This document shows, in pieces, positions 55,394-64,000 of a stretch of 64,000 nucleotides of DNA (position 1 is its first letter; the number at the start of each line of letters is the position of its first letter). The stretch is from the NCBI RefSeq assembly GCF_009765735.1, contig NZ_LMUW01000032.1:33093-97092 (forward strand), in the 5' to 3' direction. Below the pieces are notes generated by a model. The model saw only the letters and a list, made by a program, of their open reading frames with translations. It made no database searches and was not told the DNA's origin. The position numbers and the translations under genes were made by a program. The DNA is from Xenophilus sp. L33 (GTDB lineage: Bacteria; Pseudomonadota; Gammaproteobacteria; Burkholderiales; Burkholderiaceae_C).

Positions 55394-56329
55394 TCATCCC
55401 GCGGACAGCGCGTCCGCGAGGTGATCGATCAGCACCCGGCACTTGGGCAGCAGGAAGCGGCTGGGCGGATACATCAGCAGCACGCGGCCGCTGTAGGGCG
55501 CGATGAAGTCCCAGTCGGCGAGCACGCGCACCAACCGGCCGTCTTCCAGCGCCGGCGCCGCGATGAAGCGCGGCAGGCAGGCGATGCCCAGGCCGGCCAG
55601 CGCGCCTTCGAAGCGCACCTCGGCGTGGTTGGCGATGTAGCGGCCGCGCACGCGCACGTTCGCCTCCTCGTCGTTCGCGCCCTTCGCCCCCTCGGCACGG
55701 CGGAAGCGCCACAGGTTGTCGTGCTCGCGTTCGCCGAGGTAGAGGCAGTCGTGCGTCGGCAGCTCGCCAGGATGCGCCGGCGTGCCGGCCCGGGCCAGGT
55801 ACGCCGGCGTCGCGCACAGCAGCAGGTCGACCGCCATCAAGGTGCGCGCGGCCAGCCCGGGCGGCGGGTCGTGGGTGATGCGCACCACCAGGTCGACGCC
55901 TTCGCGGATCGGGTCGATGTCGTGGTCCTCGACGATCAGCTGCACGTCCACCTCGGGCCAGCGCGCCAGGAAGTCCAAGAGGTGCGGATGCAGCACGCTG
56001 CGCGCGAATTCGCGCGGCGCGCTGAGCCGCACGAGGCCGCGCGGCTCGCGCGCATGCTGCTGCGCGACCTCGAGCGTCGCCTGCGCCGCCGCGACCAGCT
56101 CGCCGCAATGCGCGAAGGCCTCGACGCCGGCCTCGGTCAGGCGCAGCTGGCGGGTGCTGCGCTGGATCAACTGCACGCCGAGCGTCTTCTCCAGCCGGCT
56201 CACCTGGCGGCTCACCGCGGAGGGCGTCAGGCCCAGCTGCGCGGCCGCGGCCGAGAAGCTGCCCAGCTCCGCGACGCGCGCGAACGCGACCATCTCGGGC
56301 AGCACGTCGATGAAGGCATTCGTTCCCAC
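55394..56329 (-). CDS. LysR-family transcriptional regulator
   Basis: 311 residues from a GTG at 56329 with CAGGAC upstream; the ATG at 56293 is an alternative. The HTH includes FARVAELGSFSAAAAQLGLT and PSAVSRQVSRLEKTLG, and RSTRQLRLTEAG follows. The effector domain begins near residue 90. It belongs to the CrgA-like group. It is divergent from the EamA exporter gene by 94 bases and probably controls it. It ends 9 bases from the convergent P450 stop. Confidence 0.9.
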   Translation of the reverse strand: MGTNAFIDVLPEMVAFARVAELGSFSAAAAQLGLTPSAVSRQVSRLEKTLGVQLIQRSTRQLRLTEAGVEAFAHCGELVAAAQATLEVAQQHAREPRGLVRLSAPREFARSVLHPHLLDFLARWPEVDVQLIVEDHDIDPIREGVDLVVRITHDPPPGLAARTLMAVDLLLCATPAYLARAGTPAHPGELPTHDCLYLGEREHDNLWRFRRAEGAKGANDEEANVRVRGRYIANHAEVRFEGALAGLGIACLPRFIAAPALEDGRLVRVLADWDFIAPYSGRVLLMYPPSRFLLPKCRVLIDHLADALSAG

Positions 56330-56423
56330 GGCGCAAGAGTCCTGTTCCGGGCGCCCGGCTAGTGCCGGCCGGCGCCGCATTCGATGATTCGGCCTCAACG
56401 AATTCCCGCTCTGGAGACGACCG

Positions 56424-57341
56424 ATGAAGACGACGAAGGCGAGCAGTGTCGCCGACCTGCTGCTGCTGGTGGTGGCCGCGATCTGGGGCAGCAGCTACGC
56501 CTTCGCCAAGGAGGCGACGCTGTGGCTGCCGGTGCTGCAGTTCATCGCGCTGCGCTTCGGGCTCACCTTCCTGGTGCTGCTGCCGGCGCTCAGACCCTTG
56601 CTTCACCGCGACGGCCGCCGAGGCCTTGCCGCGGCCGGCCTGCTGGGCGCGAACCTGCTCGCGATCTTCGTGTGCGAGACCTTCGGCATCACGCTCACCA
56701 GCGCCGGCAACGCCGCCTTCCTGATCAGCCTGTGCGTGGCGCTGACGCCGCTGGTCGAATGGGCGATGTTCGGGCGCCGGCCCGCGCGCGCCGTGTTCGC
56801 CGCCGCGGGCCTGTCGGCCCTGGGCGCGGCCCTGCTGGCGGCCAGTGCCCCGATGGACCTCGCGATCGGCCGCGGCGACGCGCTGATGCTGGGCGCCGCG
56901 CTGCTGCGCGCGGTCATGGTCTGCCTGACCCGCCGGCTCGGCAGCCTGCGCGCGATGCCGGCGGCGACCCTCACCGCCTTGCAGTCCGGCGTGATCGCCA
57001 TCGGCGCCGCCGTGCTGGCCACGATCGCCGGCCACGGCCGCTGGGCGCCATGGCCCGCGGCGCCGGCCTTCTGGGGCGCGATCGCCTGGCTGGTGCTGGC
57101 CTGCACCGTCTTCGCCTTCTTCGTGCAGAACTACGCCGCGGTGCGCAGCGCGCCGAGCCGGGTCGCGTTGCTGATGGGCAGCGAGCCGCTCTTCGGCGCG
57201 CTGGTCGCCGCGCTCTGGCTGGGCGAGCGGCTCAGCCCGGCGGGATGGACCGGCGGCGCGCTGATCGTGGTATCCGCCGCCTGGGCGGGCTGGCCGGCCC
57301 GGGCGGCCGCGCCGACCGCGGCCGTCGCGCGCCCGGCCTAG
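56424..57341 (+). CDS. EamA/DMT-family exporter
   Basis: 305 residues with about ten membrane helices in two EamA repeats. The first starts LLLLVVAAIWGSSYAFAKEA with FIALRFGLTFLVLLPAL; the second ends with FVQNYAAVRSAPSRVALLMG and ALWLGERLSPAGWTGGALIV. Family members export amino acids or other metabolites. The divergent LysR gene is the likely regulator. It stops 7 bases from the convergent NCS2 permease gene. Confidence 0.9.
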   Translation: MKTTKASSVADLLLLVVAAIWGSSYAFAKEATLWLPVLQFIALRFGLTFLVLLPALRPLLHRDGRRGLAAAGLLGANLLAIFVCETFGITLTSAGNAAFLISLCVALTPLVEWAMFGRRPARAVFAAAGLSALGAALLAASAPMDLAIGRGDALMLGAALLRAVMVCLTRRLGSLRAMPAATLTALQSGVIAIGAAVLATIAGHGRWAPWPAAPAFWGAIAWLVLACTVFAFFVQNYAAVRSAPSRVALLMGSEPLFGALVAALWLGERLSPAGWTGGALIVVSAAWAGWPARAAAPTAAVARPA

Positions 57342-57348
57342 CGAGGTT

Positions 57349-58938
57349 TCAGACCGCCGAACCCAGCGCCCCGACGCTCCCGTGGTCGCTCGCATGCCGC
57401 ACCGGCGGCGTCGCGGTCGCGTAGCGCGCACAGGCGGCCAGCACGCCGGCCACCACCAGGTAGCTGAGCGCCACCAGCGGCGTCTTGCCGATGCCGATGG
57501 CTTCGGCGTGCATGAAGCCGAAGAAGGTGAGCAGCGCGCCGGCGACCGCGAAGCCGGCGGCCTTCATGAACTCGCGGTCGACGATGAAGGCGGTGATGGC
57601 CGCCAGCACCAGGCTCACCAGGATCGCGCCGCTGCCGAGCACCTCCAGGCCGTGGTAGATCACGCCGACCTGGCCCAGCTTGTCGAAGCCGACCGCCACC
57701 GCGTTGGTGCCGGCGGCGGCGAGCGAGTTGTCGATCTGCAGCTTGCCCCAGGCCGCGACCTGCGGCACCAGCGCCAGCATGATCGCCGGCGCGTGGCTCT
57801 TCGGCGTCTCCTGGAAGGCCTGCGCGCCGATCAGCATGCCGATGTAGAGCAGGATCGGCGAGATCGCCACCACCGGGATCAGCGCCATCAGCAGCGCCAG
57901 CACGCCGAACCACGACAGCGCCAGCACCATCGCGCCGGTGGCCGCCGAATAGCCGATGCGCCCGCCGATCGCCTTCCAGCCCGGATGGCCGATGTAGACC
58001 GCGTTGATGAACGGATTGCCCAAGAGGCAGCCGATCAGGCTCACCACGCCGTCGGCGGTCAGCACGCGGGTGGTCGGGAAGGTGTCGCCGCCGGCCTCGG
58101 CGCTCTCGACGTTGTCCATCGCCTCGACCAGGTCGTAGATGCCGAAGGGGATCGCGGTGACCAGGATCACGCCCAGGAACTGGAAGCCCGAGAAGACGTG
58201 GCTCACCGCCGGCAGCGGGAAGGCGAAGCCGAAGCCGGCGAAGGCCTTGCCGAGGTTGGCCAGGCTCATGCCGCCGCCGACGTCGACCCCCAGCGCGGTC
58301 GAGCCCCAGGCGATCACGGTGCCGACCGCGATCGCCACCAGCCCGGCGGGGATGCCCTTCCAGTAGCGCACGCCGCCGAACCAGCTGCCCAGCAGGATCG
58401 CGAAGCAGACCACGCCGATCAGCGGCGACATGTACATGTCGAGCGCCGGCCTGAGCGCGATGAAGGCGATCGACACGCCGGCCAGCGCGCCGAGCAGCGC
58501 GGCCCGCGGCGTGATGCGGCGGATCAGCGGCGCCACGAAGCCGCCGGCCATCAGCACGAAGCTCTGCACGAAGACCCAGGTGAGGCCGGCCTCCCAGCCC
58601 TTGACCGGATCGCCGGTGCGCGCCGCGATCGGCAGCATGATCACGAACACCACGATGAACATGTGCGGCACGCTGATGCCCGAAGGCAGTGCGCAGACGT
58701 CGTCGCGCCCGGTGCGCGCGGCCAGCCGGTACGCCAGCCAGGCGTAGTAGACGGTGCTCAGGAACAGCATCAGCCCGGTGGCCGGCAGGATGCGGCCGAA
58801 GACCAGGTCGTCCGGCAGTTTCAGCACGTAGCGCATCAGCGCGGTCAGGGTCAGCATGTTGACCAGGATGTTGGTGCCGAAGCCGAAGAACGCGTTCCAG
58901 TCGCCGGGCGACCAGAGCGTGGGCTTGTGGGTCGTCAT
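57349..58938 (-). CDS. NCS2-family nucleobase-type permease
   Basis: 529 residues from the ATG at 58938, with about twelve or more hydrophobic helices. It begins TLWSPGDWNAFFGFGTNILV, with CALPSGISVPHMF, SGFQFLGVILVTAIPFGIYD and GCLLGNPFINAVYIGHPGWK further on. Parts match the xanthine/uracil/guanine permease superfamily. Substrates of this long subgroup are not well known. No purine or pyrimidine gene adjoins, so the ligand cannot be fixed. Confidence 0.82.
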   Translation of the reverse strand: MTTHKPTLWSPGDWNAFFGFGTNILVNMLTLTALMRYVLKLPDDLVFGRILPATGLMLFLSTVYYAWLAYRLAARTGRDDVCALPSGISVPHMFIVVFVIMLPIAARTGDPVKGWEAGLTWVFVQSFVLMAGGFVAPLIRRITPRAALLGALAGVSIAFIALRPALDMYMSPLIGVVCFAILLGSWFGGVRYWKGIPAGLVAIAVGTVIAWGSTALGVDVGGGMSLANLGKAFAGFGFAFPLPAVSHVFSGFQFLGVILVTAIPFGIYDLVEAMDNVESAEAGGDTFPTTRVLTADGVVSLIGCLLGNPFINAVYIGHPGWKAIGGRIGYSAATGAMVLALSWFGVLALLMALIPVVAISPILLYIGMLIGAQAFQETPKSHAPAIMLALVPQVAAWGKLQIDNSLAAAGTNAVAVGFDKLGQVGVIYHGLEVLGSGAILVSLVLAAITAFIVDREFMKAAGFAVAGALLTFFGFMHAEAIGIGKTPLVALSYLVVAGVLAACARYATATPPVRHASDHGSVGALGSAV

Positions 58939-59054
58939 GGGATGACTCCTTCGCGGTTGGTACGCGTGCACAAGATGAGGGACTGCACAGTCCGCACCCG
59001 CACGCATGTGCATAAACCGCGCCAGGCATTGGCGCCCCGGTCCCGCTCCGGGGC

Positions 59055-60146
59055 TCAGCTGCGCGGTTCGACCACCGAGGGCGCTGCGACCGCCGCCGGC
59101 TCGACATCCCCCAGCCAGGCGTCCATCAGCGTATAGGCCACCGCCAGCATCACCGGCCCGACGAAGACGCCGACCAGCCCGAAGCCGAGCAGCCCGCCGA
59201 TCACGCCCGCGAAGATCAGGAGCAGCGGCAGGTCGGCGCCGCGCTTGATGAGCGCCGGCCGGATGAAGTTGTCCATGGTGCCGACGATCACCGCCCAGAC
59301 CGTGAGGAACACGCCCCAGCCGGTCGAGCCGCTCCAGAAGACCCAGATGGCGGCCGGGCCGAGCACCAGGGTCGGCCCGATCTGCACGATGCACAGCATG
59401 AACATCACCGCGGTGAGCAGCGCCGCGAAGGGCACGCCGGCAATGGCCAGGCCGATGCCGCCGACCACCGCCTGGATCATCGCGGTCACGCCGACGCCCA
59501 GCGCCACGCCGCGGATCGCCTTGCCGGCCAGCACCACTGCGCCCTCGCCGCGGTCGCCGGCGATCTTGCGGCCGAAGCGCAGCACCTCGGCGGCGGCCGT
59601 CTCGCCCTGCGCGTACATCACGCCGGCGATGACCACGGTGAGGAGGAACTGCAGCGTCAGCGCGCCCACCACGCCGGCGCGCGAGAAGAGCCAGCCGGTG
59701 ACCTCCTTGGCGTAGGGCGTGATCTTGCTTTCCAGCCCGGCGACGCCGGAGGCGACCAGGTCGTCCCAGAAGGTCGCGATCTTGGGTCCGACGAAGGGCA
59801 ACCGGGCGATCCAGGCGGGCAGTTCCGGCGGCCCGTGGCTGATCAGCGCCTTGAACCAGGTGGCGACCTCGTTGGCGTTGGACGCCACGGTCGACACCGC
59901 CAGGCTCAGCGGCAGCACGAAGAGCAGCAGCAGCGTCAGCATCATCGCGATCACCGCCAGGCTGCGGCGCCGCCAGAGCCGGGCCTCGAACCACAGCAGC
60001 GCCGGCCAGGTCGCCACCACCAGCATCACCGCCCAGATCGTGGCGCCCAGGAAAGGCCGCAGGATCCACAGCGAGGAAGCGATAAGCGTGACGATGCACA
60101 GGACGCCGAAGGTGATCTTGGCAAGGTCGAAGCGGCTGTCGGTCAT
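59055..60146 (-). CDS. AI-2E-family (YdiK-like) inner-membrane permease
   Basis: 363 residues, seven or eight helices. It begins FDLAKITFGVLCIVTLIASS, with a long periplasmic region (about 75-150). The C-terminal family blocks are GVPFAALLTAVMFMLCIVQIG, GTMDNFIRPALIKRGADLP and GVFVGPVMLAVAYTLMDAW. The family name comes from a suggested autoinducer-2 exporter, but many members move other solutes. It is a single leftward gene, 116 bases upstream of the NCS2 gene. Confidence 0.9.
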   Translation of the reverse strand: MTDSRFDLAKITFGVLCIVTLIASSLWILRPFLGATIWAVMLVVATWPALLWFEARLWRRRSLAVIAMMLTLLLLFVLPLSLAVSTVASNANEVATWFKALISHGPPELPAWIARLPFVGPKIATFWDDLVASGVAGLESKITPYAKEVTGWLFSRAGVVGALTLQFLLTVVIAGVMYAQGETAAAEVLRFGRKIAGDRGEGAVVLAGKAIRGVALGVGVTAMIQAVVGGIGLAIAGVPFAALLTAVMFMLCIVQIGPTLVLGPAAIWVFWSGSTGWGVFLTVWAVIVGTMDNFIRPALIKRGADLPLLLIFAGVIGGLLGFGLVGVFVGPVMLAVAYTLMDAWLGDVEPAAVAAPSVVEPRS

Positions 60147-60205
60147 GGTGGTTCCTGTGGAGCGTGCAGCCGCGACGATAGCCGCAAACAACCGCGTCCC
60201 GGCCG

Positions 60206-61468
60206 TCAGGCGGCGGGGCCGTGCTGCGATTCGCCCAGCCGCTCGAGCCGCTCGGCGATGACCATCGCCGGCCGGCCGTCCGCCGCGATCCGCCCGGCGC
60301 AGCGTCGCGCGGCCTCGGCCACCGCGGCGTCCTCGGTCAGCTGCCGCAGCCGCCGAGCCCAGTCCGAGGCCGGGGCATCGGCCTTCTGCACCGCGGCCAC
60401 GCCGAGCCGCGCCAGCCGCGCCGCGTCGTCGAACTGGTCGTGCGCGAAGGGCACCACCAGCTGCGGCAGGCCGGCCGCCAGTGCCTGCGCCGAGGTGCCG
60501 ATGCCGCCGTGATGCACCAGCGCCGCCAGCCGCGGCAGCAGCCGGCTGAACGGCGCCCAGCGCGTGTGATGCACGCTCGCCGGCAGCGTGGCCGGCAGCT
60601 GGTCGTCGAAGGGCGAGACCAGCACCACGCGCCGGCCGAGCGATGCGCAGGCCTCGAGGGCGCGGGCGAAGAAGGCCTCGCCATGCGCCATGGCCGAGCC
60701 GGGCGTGATGCCGATCGGCGCCGGGCCGGCGGCGAGGAAGCGCTCCAGCGCCGCATCGAGCGGCGCGCCGCCCTCGTCGAAGAGCGGGAAGCCGGGCGTC
60801 AGCATCGGTTGCGGCCAGTCGGCCTGCGCCGGCGCGAACCAGGCCGGCCAGGCGCCGATCACCAGCTCCGGCGAATGCATCCAGCGGCCGAGCACCCGGC
60901 GCACCGGCGGCAGGCCCAGCGCGGTGCGCAGCCGCTCCAGCCGCGGCCGGGTCCACGGATCGGTGATGCCGCGCTCGACCGCCCATTGCAGAGCGCGCAG
61001 CGCGGGCGCCGGCACCCAGGCGAGGTCGGTCCCGCCGGGCAGCACCGGCGGCAGAGTGGCCGAAGGCAGCACGAAGGGCGACAGGTGCACCGTCGCACCG
61101 GGCAGCCCGAAGCGCTCCTGCACCAGCCGCACGGCCCACGACATCGTGCTGCCGACCAGCACCGTGCCGCCCGGCACGACACAGGCGGCGGTCGTCTCGT
61201 AGGCCTCCGACAAGCGCTCCAGCAGCTCGTCGATCAGGATCCGCGCGCCGTCGAGCGGCCGCCAGATCGCCGGCAGCGCCAGCAGCCGCTGGTAGTCCGC
61301 GTCGGTGCCGAGCGGCGTGAACGCGATGCCGGCCCGCGCGACGCGGGCCTCGAAGGGCGCCATCGCGATGATCCGCACCGAATGGCCGCGCGAGCGCAGC
61401 GCCTCGCCGATCGCGATGAACGGATGGACATCGCCCGCGCTGCCCAGCGCGCTCAGGAGGAAATGCAT
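60206..61468 (-). CDS. GT1/UGT-type glycosyltransferase
   Basis: 420 residues from the ATG at 61468; two further in-frame ATGs at 61477 and 61486 are possible. GT-B fold: the N-terminal HFLLSALGSAGDVHPFIAIG is the acceptor half. The C-terminal donor motif has VHHGGIGTSAQALAAGLPQL and PFAHDQFDDAARL, like rhamnosyl- and sterol-type transferases. It would glycosylate a small lipid or natural product using a nucleotide sugar. No pathway partner is next to it. Confidence 0.88.
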   Translation of the reverse strand: MHFLLSALGSAGDVHPFIAIGEALRSRGHSVRIIAMAPFEARVARAGIAFTPLGTDADYQRLLALPAIWRPLDGARILIDELLERLSEAYETTAACVVPGGTVLVGSTMSWAVRLVQERFGLPGATVHLSPFVLPSATLPPVLPGGTDLAWVPAPALRALQWAVERGITDPWTRPRLERLRTALGLPPVRRVLGRWMHSPELVIGAWPAWFAPAQADWPQPMLTPGFPLFDEGGAPLDAALERFLAAGPAPIGITPGSAMAHGEAFFARALEACASLGRRVVLVSPFDDQLPATLPASVHHTRWAPFSRLLPRLAALVHHGGIGTSAQALAAGLPQLVVPFAHDQFDDAARLARLGVAAVQKADAPASDWARRLRQLTEDAAVAEAARRCAGRIAADGRPAMVIAERLERLGESQHGPAA

Positions 61469-61592
61469 GGCGCGCATTCTCGCCACCGGAGGCAGGGTTC
61501 AAGCGCTGGACGGCACTCGCTCCGAGGTCTAAAACCCCAAGGGCCGCCCGCGGCAACCACCCATCCCCCGATTCAGCCAGGAGACACACCCA

Positions 61593-62765
61593 ATGACTCA
61601 TCGAATGAAGTTCGGTATCTTTCTCGCGCCCTTCCACAAGCCAGGCATCAACCCGACGCTGGCGCTGGAGCAGGACCTCGAGCTGATCCAGTGGCTGGAC
61701 CGCTGCGGCTACGACGAGGCCTGGTGCGGCGAGCACCATTCCGCGGGTACCGAGATCAGCGCCAGCCCCGAGATCTTCATGGCGGTCGCCTCCGAGCGCA
61801 CCCGCCACATCCGGCTCGGCAGCGGCGTCATCAGCGTCAGCTATCACAACCCGCTGTGGGTCGCCGAGCGCATCGTGCAGCTCGACCACCTGAGCCGCGG
61901 GCGCGTCATGCTCGGCCTCGGCCCGGGCTCGCTGCCCAGCGACGGCATCATGGTCGGGCTGTCGCAGACGCAGACCCGGCCGCTGCTCGAGGACGGCCTG
62001 GACATCATCATGAAGCTCCTGACCAGCGAGGAGCCGGTCACCTTCAAGAACGACCGCTGGGACCTGCGCGATGCCCGACTGCACCTGCGGCCCTACAGCA
62101 ACCCGCTTTTCGACGTCGCGGTGCCGGCGGTGGCGTCGCCCACCGGACCGAAGCTGGCCGGCAAGTACGGCGTCGGCCTGCTCTCGATCGGCGCCACCAC
62201 GGCCGCCGGCTTCGATGCGCTGGCGCTGCACTGGGACGTGATGGAGCAGCAGGCCGCGCACTACAAGACGCGGGTGGACCGCAACAAGTGGCGCCTGGTC
62301 GGCATGGTGCACTGCGCCGAGACCATGGACCAGGCCTACCGCGACGTCGAATACGGCATGGCCCAGTGGTTCGACTACTTCCAGGCGGTGGCCGCCTTCC
62401 CGCAGATGGCGGTGCCGGGCAACAACGTGAAGGAGATGATCTCCTTCGTCAACGACTCCGGCTTCGGCGCCATCGGCACGCCCGACATGGTCAACGCCCA
62501 GATCGACCGACTCTGGAAGCAGAGCAACGGCGGCTTCGGCGCCTACCTGATGCTGGCGCACAACTGGGCCAACTTCGACGCCACCCGCAGAAGCTACGAC
62601 CTGATCGCGCGCCACGTCTTCCCGCGCTGGCAGGGGCAGATGAGCACCCAGGGCGCGGCCGACCGGGCCCGCGCCGCGCGGCCGGAGCTGGCCGCGGTCC
62701 ACAGCGCCGCGGTCGAGGCCGCGACCCAGCGCTATCAGGCCGAGGCCGCGGCGCGCCAGAAGTGA
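61593..62765 (+). CDS. LLM-class (luciferase-like) flavin-dependent oxidoreductase
   Basis: 390 residues with an AGGAGA ribosome site. It opens MKFGIFLAPFHKPGINPTLA, and LIQWLDRCGYDEAWCGEHHS and RLGSGVISVSYHNPLWVAER are the flavin-barrel segments of the bacterial luciferase superfamily. LGLGPGSLPSDGIMVG follows at about 110. Such enzymes use reduced FMN from a separate reductase for monooxygenation. No flavin reductase gene is in the window. The substrate is unknown. Confidence 0.9.
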   Translation: MTHRMKFGIFLAPFHKPGINPTLALEQDLELIQWLDRCGYDEAWCGEHHSAGTEISASPEIFMAVASERTRHIRLGSGVISVSYHNPLWVAERIVQLDHLSRGRVMLGLGPGSLPSDGIMVGLSQTQTRPLLEDGLDIIMKLLTSEEPVTFKNDRWDLRDARLHLRPYSNPLFDVAVPAVASPTGPKLAGKYGVGLLSIGATTAAGFDALALHWDVMEQQAAHYKTRVDRNKWRLVGMVHCAETMDQAYRDVEYGMAQWFDYFQAVAAFPQMAVPGNNVKEMISFVNDSGFGAIGTPDMVNAQIDRLWKQSNGGFGAYLMLAHNWANFDATRRSYDLIARHVFPRWQGQMSTQGAADRARAARPELAAVHSAAVEAATQRYQAEAAARQK

Positions 62766-62771
62766 AACGGC

Positions 62772-64000
62772 TCAGTCGCCTCCGGGTGCTTGCGCGTCAT
62801 TGCGCGCCAGGAGCCCGGCGCGCGACTGCCGGCCCCAGGTGCCGCGCCCGGTGAGGAACATCCACCAGCCGAGCGCCGCGCCGGTGTGGCGCAGGATCTG
62901 GAAGGTGAAGGGCTCGACGATCGCCGCCAGGAAGGCCTGCGGCATGTTGACCTCGCTCTGCTGTCCGACCCAGCGCCGGTAGAGGTGCACCGACCAGAGG
63001 TGGAAGAACAGGTCGAGCACGATCTTGGCGCCGATGACGCCGGCCACCGGCGCCAGCACGCCGAGGTTGCCCTCGACCAGGTAGAAGAGCAGCAGGAAGA
63101 AGGCCGCCAGGCCGTAGAGCGGCTGCAGCGTGTCGATCGCCTTGACGGGCAGCATCGCGATGCCGAGCCAGCCGTAGCGGCGGTCGCCGACCATCGCCCG
63201 GTACCAGTATTGGGTCTGCAGGAAGCCGCCGAACCAGCGCCGCCGCTGACGCAGGAAGGCGCCGGTGCTGCTCGGTGCGTCGGTGTGCGCCTGGGCGTCG
63301 CCCAGCACCCGCACGGTCCACGGCAGACCGTGCGCCTGCGCATGGCGGTGCAGGCGATGGATCAGCTCGTAGTCTTCCACCAGGCAGTCGGTGTCGAAGC
63401 CGCCGACCGCGCGCACCGCGTCGAGCCGAAAGCCGGCGAAGGCGCCCGACACCAGCAGCAGGCCGTTGACCCGCTCCCAGGCGTAGCGCGAGAGGAAGTT
63501 GCGGATGTATTCATAGGTCTGGAACCACTGGAAGCAGCGGCCGGTGAGCGTGCGGCTGCACACCGGCGTGATCACGCCGGTCGCCGCCACCAGCTCCGGC
63601 TCGTCGGCGAAGGCGCGGCGCACCGCGGCAATCGCCTTGATGTCCAGCAGCGTGTCGCCGTCGACCGTGAGCACCGTCTCGGTGTCGATGCGCACGATCG
63701 CCTCGTTCAGCGCCACCGCCTTGCCGCCGTGCGGCAGGCGCAGCCAGCACAGCGACGGATGCAGGCTGCTGGGCGCGCTGAGCTGACCGAGCGGCGGCTC
63801 GACCAGGCCGTAGCGCGTGGTCAGCAGCCGGACGGTGTCGTCGCTGGAACCGTCGTCGGCGATCAGGATCCGGTCAGGCAGGTCGGTCTGGCCGAGCAGC
63901 GCGGCCAGCGTGGCCGGCAGCACCGCGCCCTCGTTGTGCGCCGCCACGATCACGCCCAGCGTGCTGCGCCGCGCCGGCGCAGCGCCGGCCGCCCGCACCG
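62772..64000 (-). CDS. Processive family 2 glycosyltransferase (start at or beyond window edge)
   Basis: About 408 residues are visible; a GTG at 63998 could be the start, but related proteins usually have N-terminal membrane helices, so the gene may begin outside. The GT-A core has VIVAAHNEGAVLPATLAALL, ADDGSSDDT, the metal motif TVDGDT, CLVEDYELIHRL and the processivity motif QRRRWFGG. Two or three membrane helices follow (ALAAFFLLLFYLVEGN-like). It resembles poly-N-acetylglucosamine and hyaluronan-type synthases and probably builds an extracellular polysaccharide. It ends 6 bases from the convergent LLM gene. Confidence 0.88.
   Translation of the reverse strand, partial: VRAAGAAPARRSTLGVIVAAHNEGAVLPATLAALLGQTDLPDRILIADDGSSDDTVRLLTTRYGLVEPPLGQLSAPSSLHPSLCWLRLPHGGKAVALNEAIVRIDTETVLTVDGDTLLDIKAIAAVRRAFADEPELVAATGVITPVCSRTLTGRCFQWFQTYEYIRNFLSRYAWERVNGLLLVSGAFAGFRLDAVRAVGGFDTDCLVEDYELIHRLHRHAQAHGLPWTVRVLGDAQAHTDAPSSTGAFLRQRRRWFGGFLQTQYWYRAMVGDRRYGWLGIAMLPVKAIDTLQPLYGLAAFFLLLFYLVEGNLGVLAPVAGVIGAKIVLDLFFHLWSVHLYRRWVGQQSEVNMPQAFLAAIVEPFTFQILRHTGAALGWWMFLTGRGTWGRQSRAGLLARNDAQAPGGD

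Noticed and set aside
59055..62702. Very long minus-strand open frame of over 1200 codons covering the AI-2E permease and the region of the glycosyltransferase and LLM genes
   Set aside because: Only its last 363 codons are a real protein. The upstream part is Arg/Ala/Gly/Pro-rich shadow coding opposite or out of frame with genuine genes, a normal effect of high GC.

Overview
The window is a GC-rich (visually around 68-70 %), densely coded bacterial chromosome segment with no rRNA, tRNA, IS element or CRISPR array that I could find. Orphan Bug/TctC periplasmic receptors, LysR/MarR/LacI/SorC regulators beside small catabolic clusters, aminophenol-type ring cleavage and several ABC uptake systems point to a soil or plant-associated betaproteobacterium of the order Burkholderiales (Comamonadaceae/Variovorax-like). 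That placement is inference from gene content and codon use, not a database result.

Layout. 1-3.4 kb: leftward operon (thiolase, Bug receptor, acyl-CoA ligase) with a divergent LacI regulator and two look-alike operators in the gap. 3.5-11.8 kb: a 68-residue Trp-tailed protein, a second Bug receptor, an SDR dehydrogenase, a frameshifted glycosyltransferase-like gene, an SGNH hydrolase and a large PAS hybrid histidine kinase. 11.9-19.1 kb: peptide/opine-type ABC importer (its first permease gene carries a one-base deletion) with an M81 peptidase and a MarR regulator. 19-22.9 kb: a catalase-like heme protein translationally coupled to cytochrome b561, and a class V aminotransferase with an orphan amino-acid receptor. 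22.9-28 kb: a second copy of the 68-residue protein, a DUF1185 protein, a beta-hydroxyacid dehydrogenase, a gluconolactonase-like protein, a LysR regulator and two unknown proteins.

28.1-39.9 kb is the most unusual region. It has a SorC regulator, a DXR-like (DRL, SAF-domain) reductoisomerase homologue, an acetoin-dehydrogenase-type E1alpha/E1beta/E2 set, GutM, a complete glucitol-type PTS permease (IIC, IIBC, IIA), its own HPr-enzyme I fusion and a HAD phosphatase. The two transcription units share the same spaced inverted repeat, GAACAT-N20-ATGT(T/A)C. I infer a pathway in which a methyl-branched polyol, for example 2-C-methyl-D-erythritol, is imported and phosphorylated, oxidised to a 1-deoxyketose phosphate such as DXP, and cleaved to acetyl-CoA plus glyceraldehyde 3-phosphate.

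42.4-55.4 kb holds a MarR-controlled 2-aminophenol meta-cleavage operon: dioxygenase beta and alpha subunits (AmnB, AmnA), aminomuconate-semialdehyde dehydrogenase, aminomuconate deaminase, an arylformamidase-like hydrolase, a P450 and a complete branched-chain-type ABC importer. The LivM permease is fused in frame to a second AmnA-like domain. Both divergent promoters carry a CGTATACG palindrome just downstream of the predicted start. 55.4-64 kb holds a LysR regulator, an EamA exporter, an NCS2 permease, an AI-2E-type permease, two glycosyltransferases and an LLM flavin oxidoreductase; the last gene runs off the window edge.
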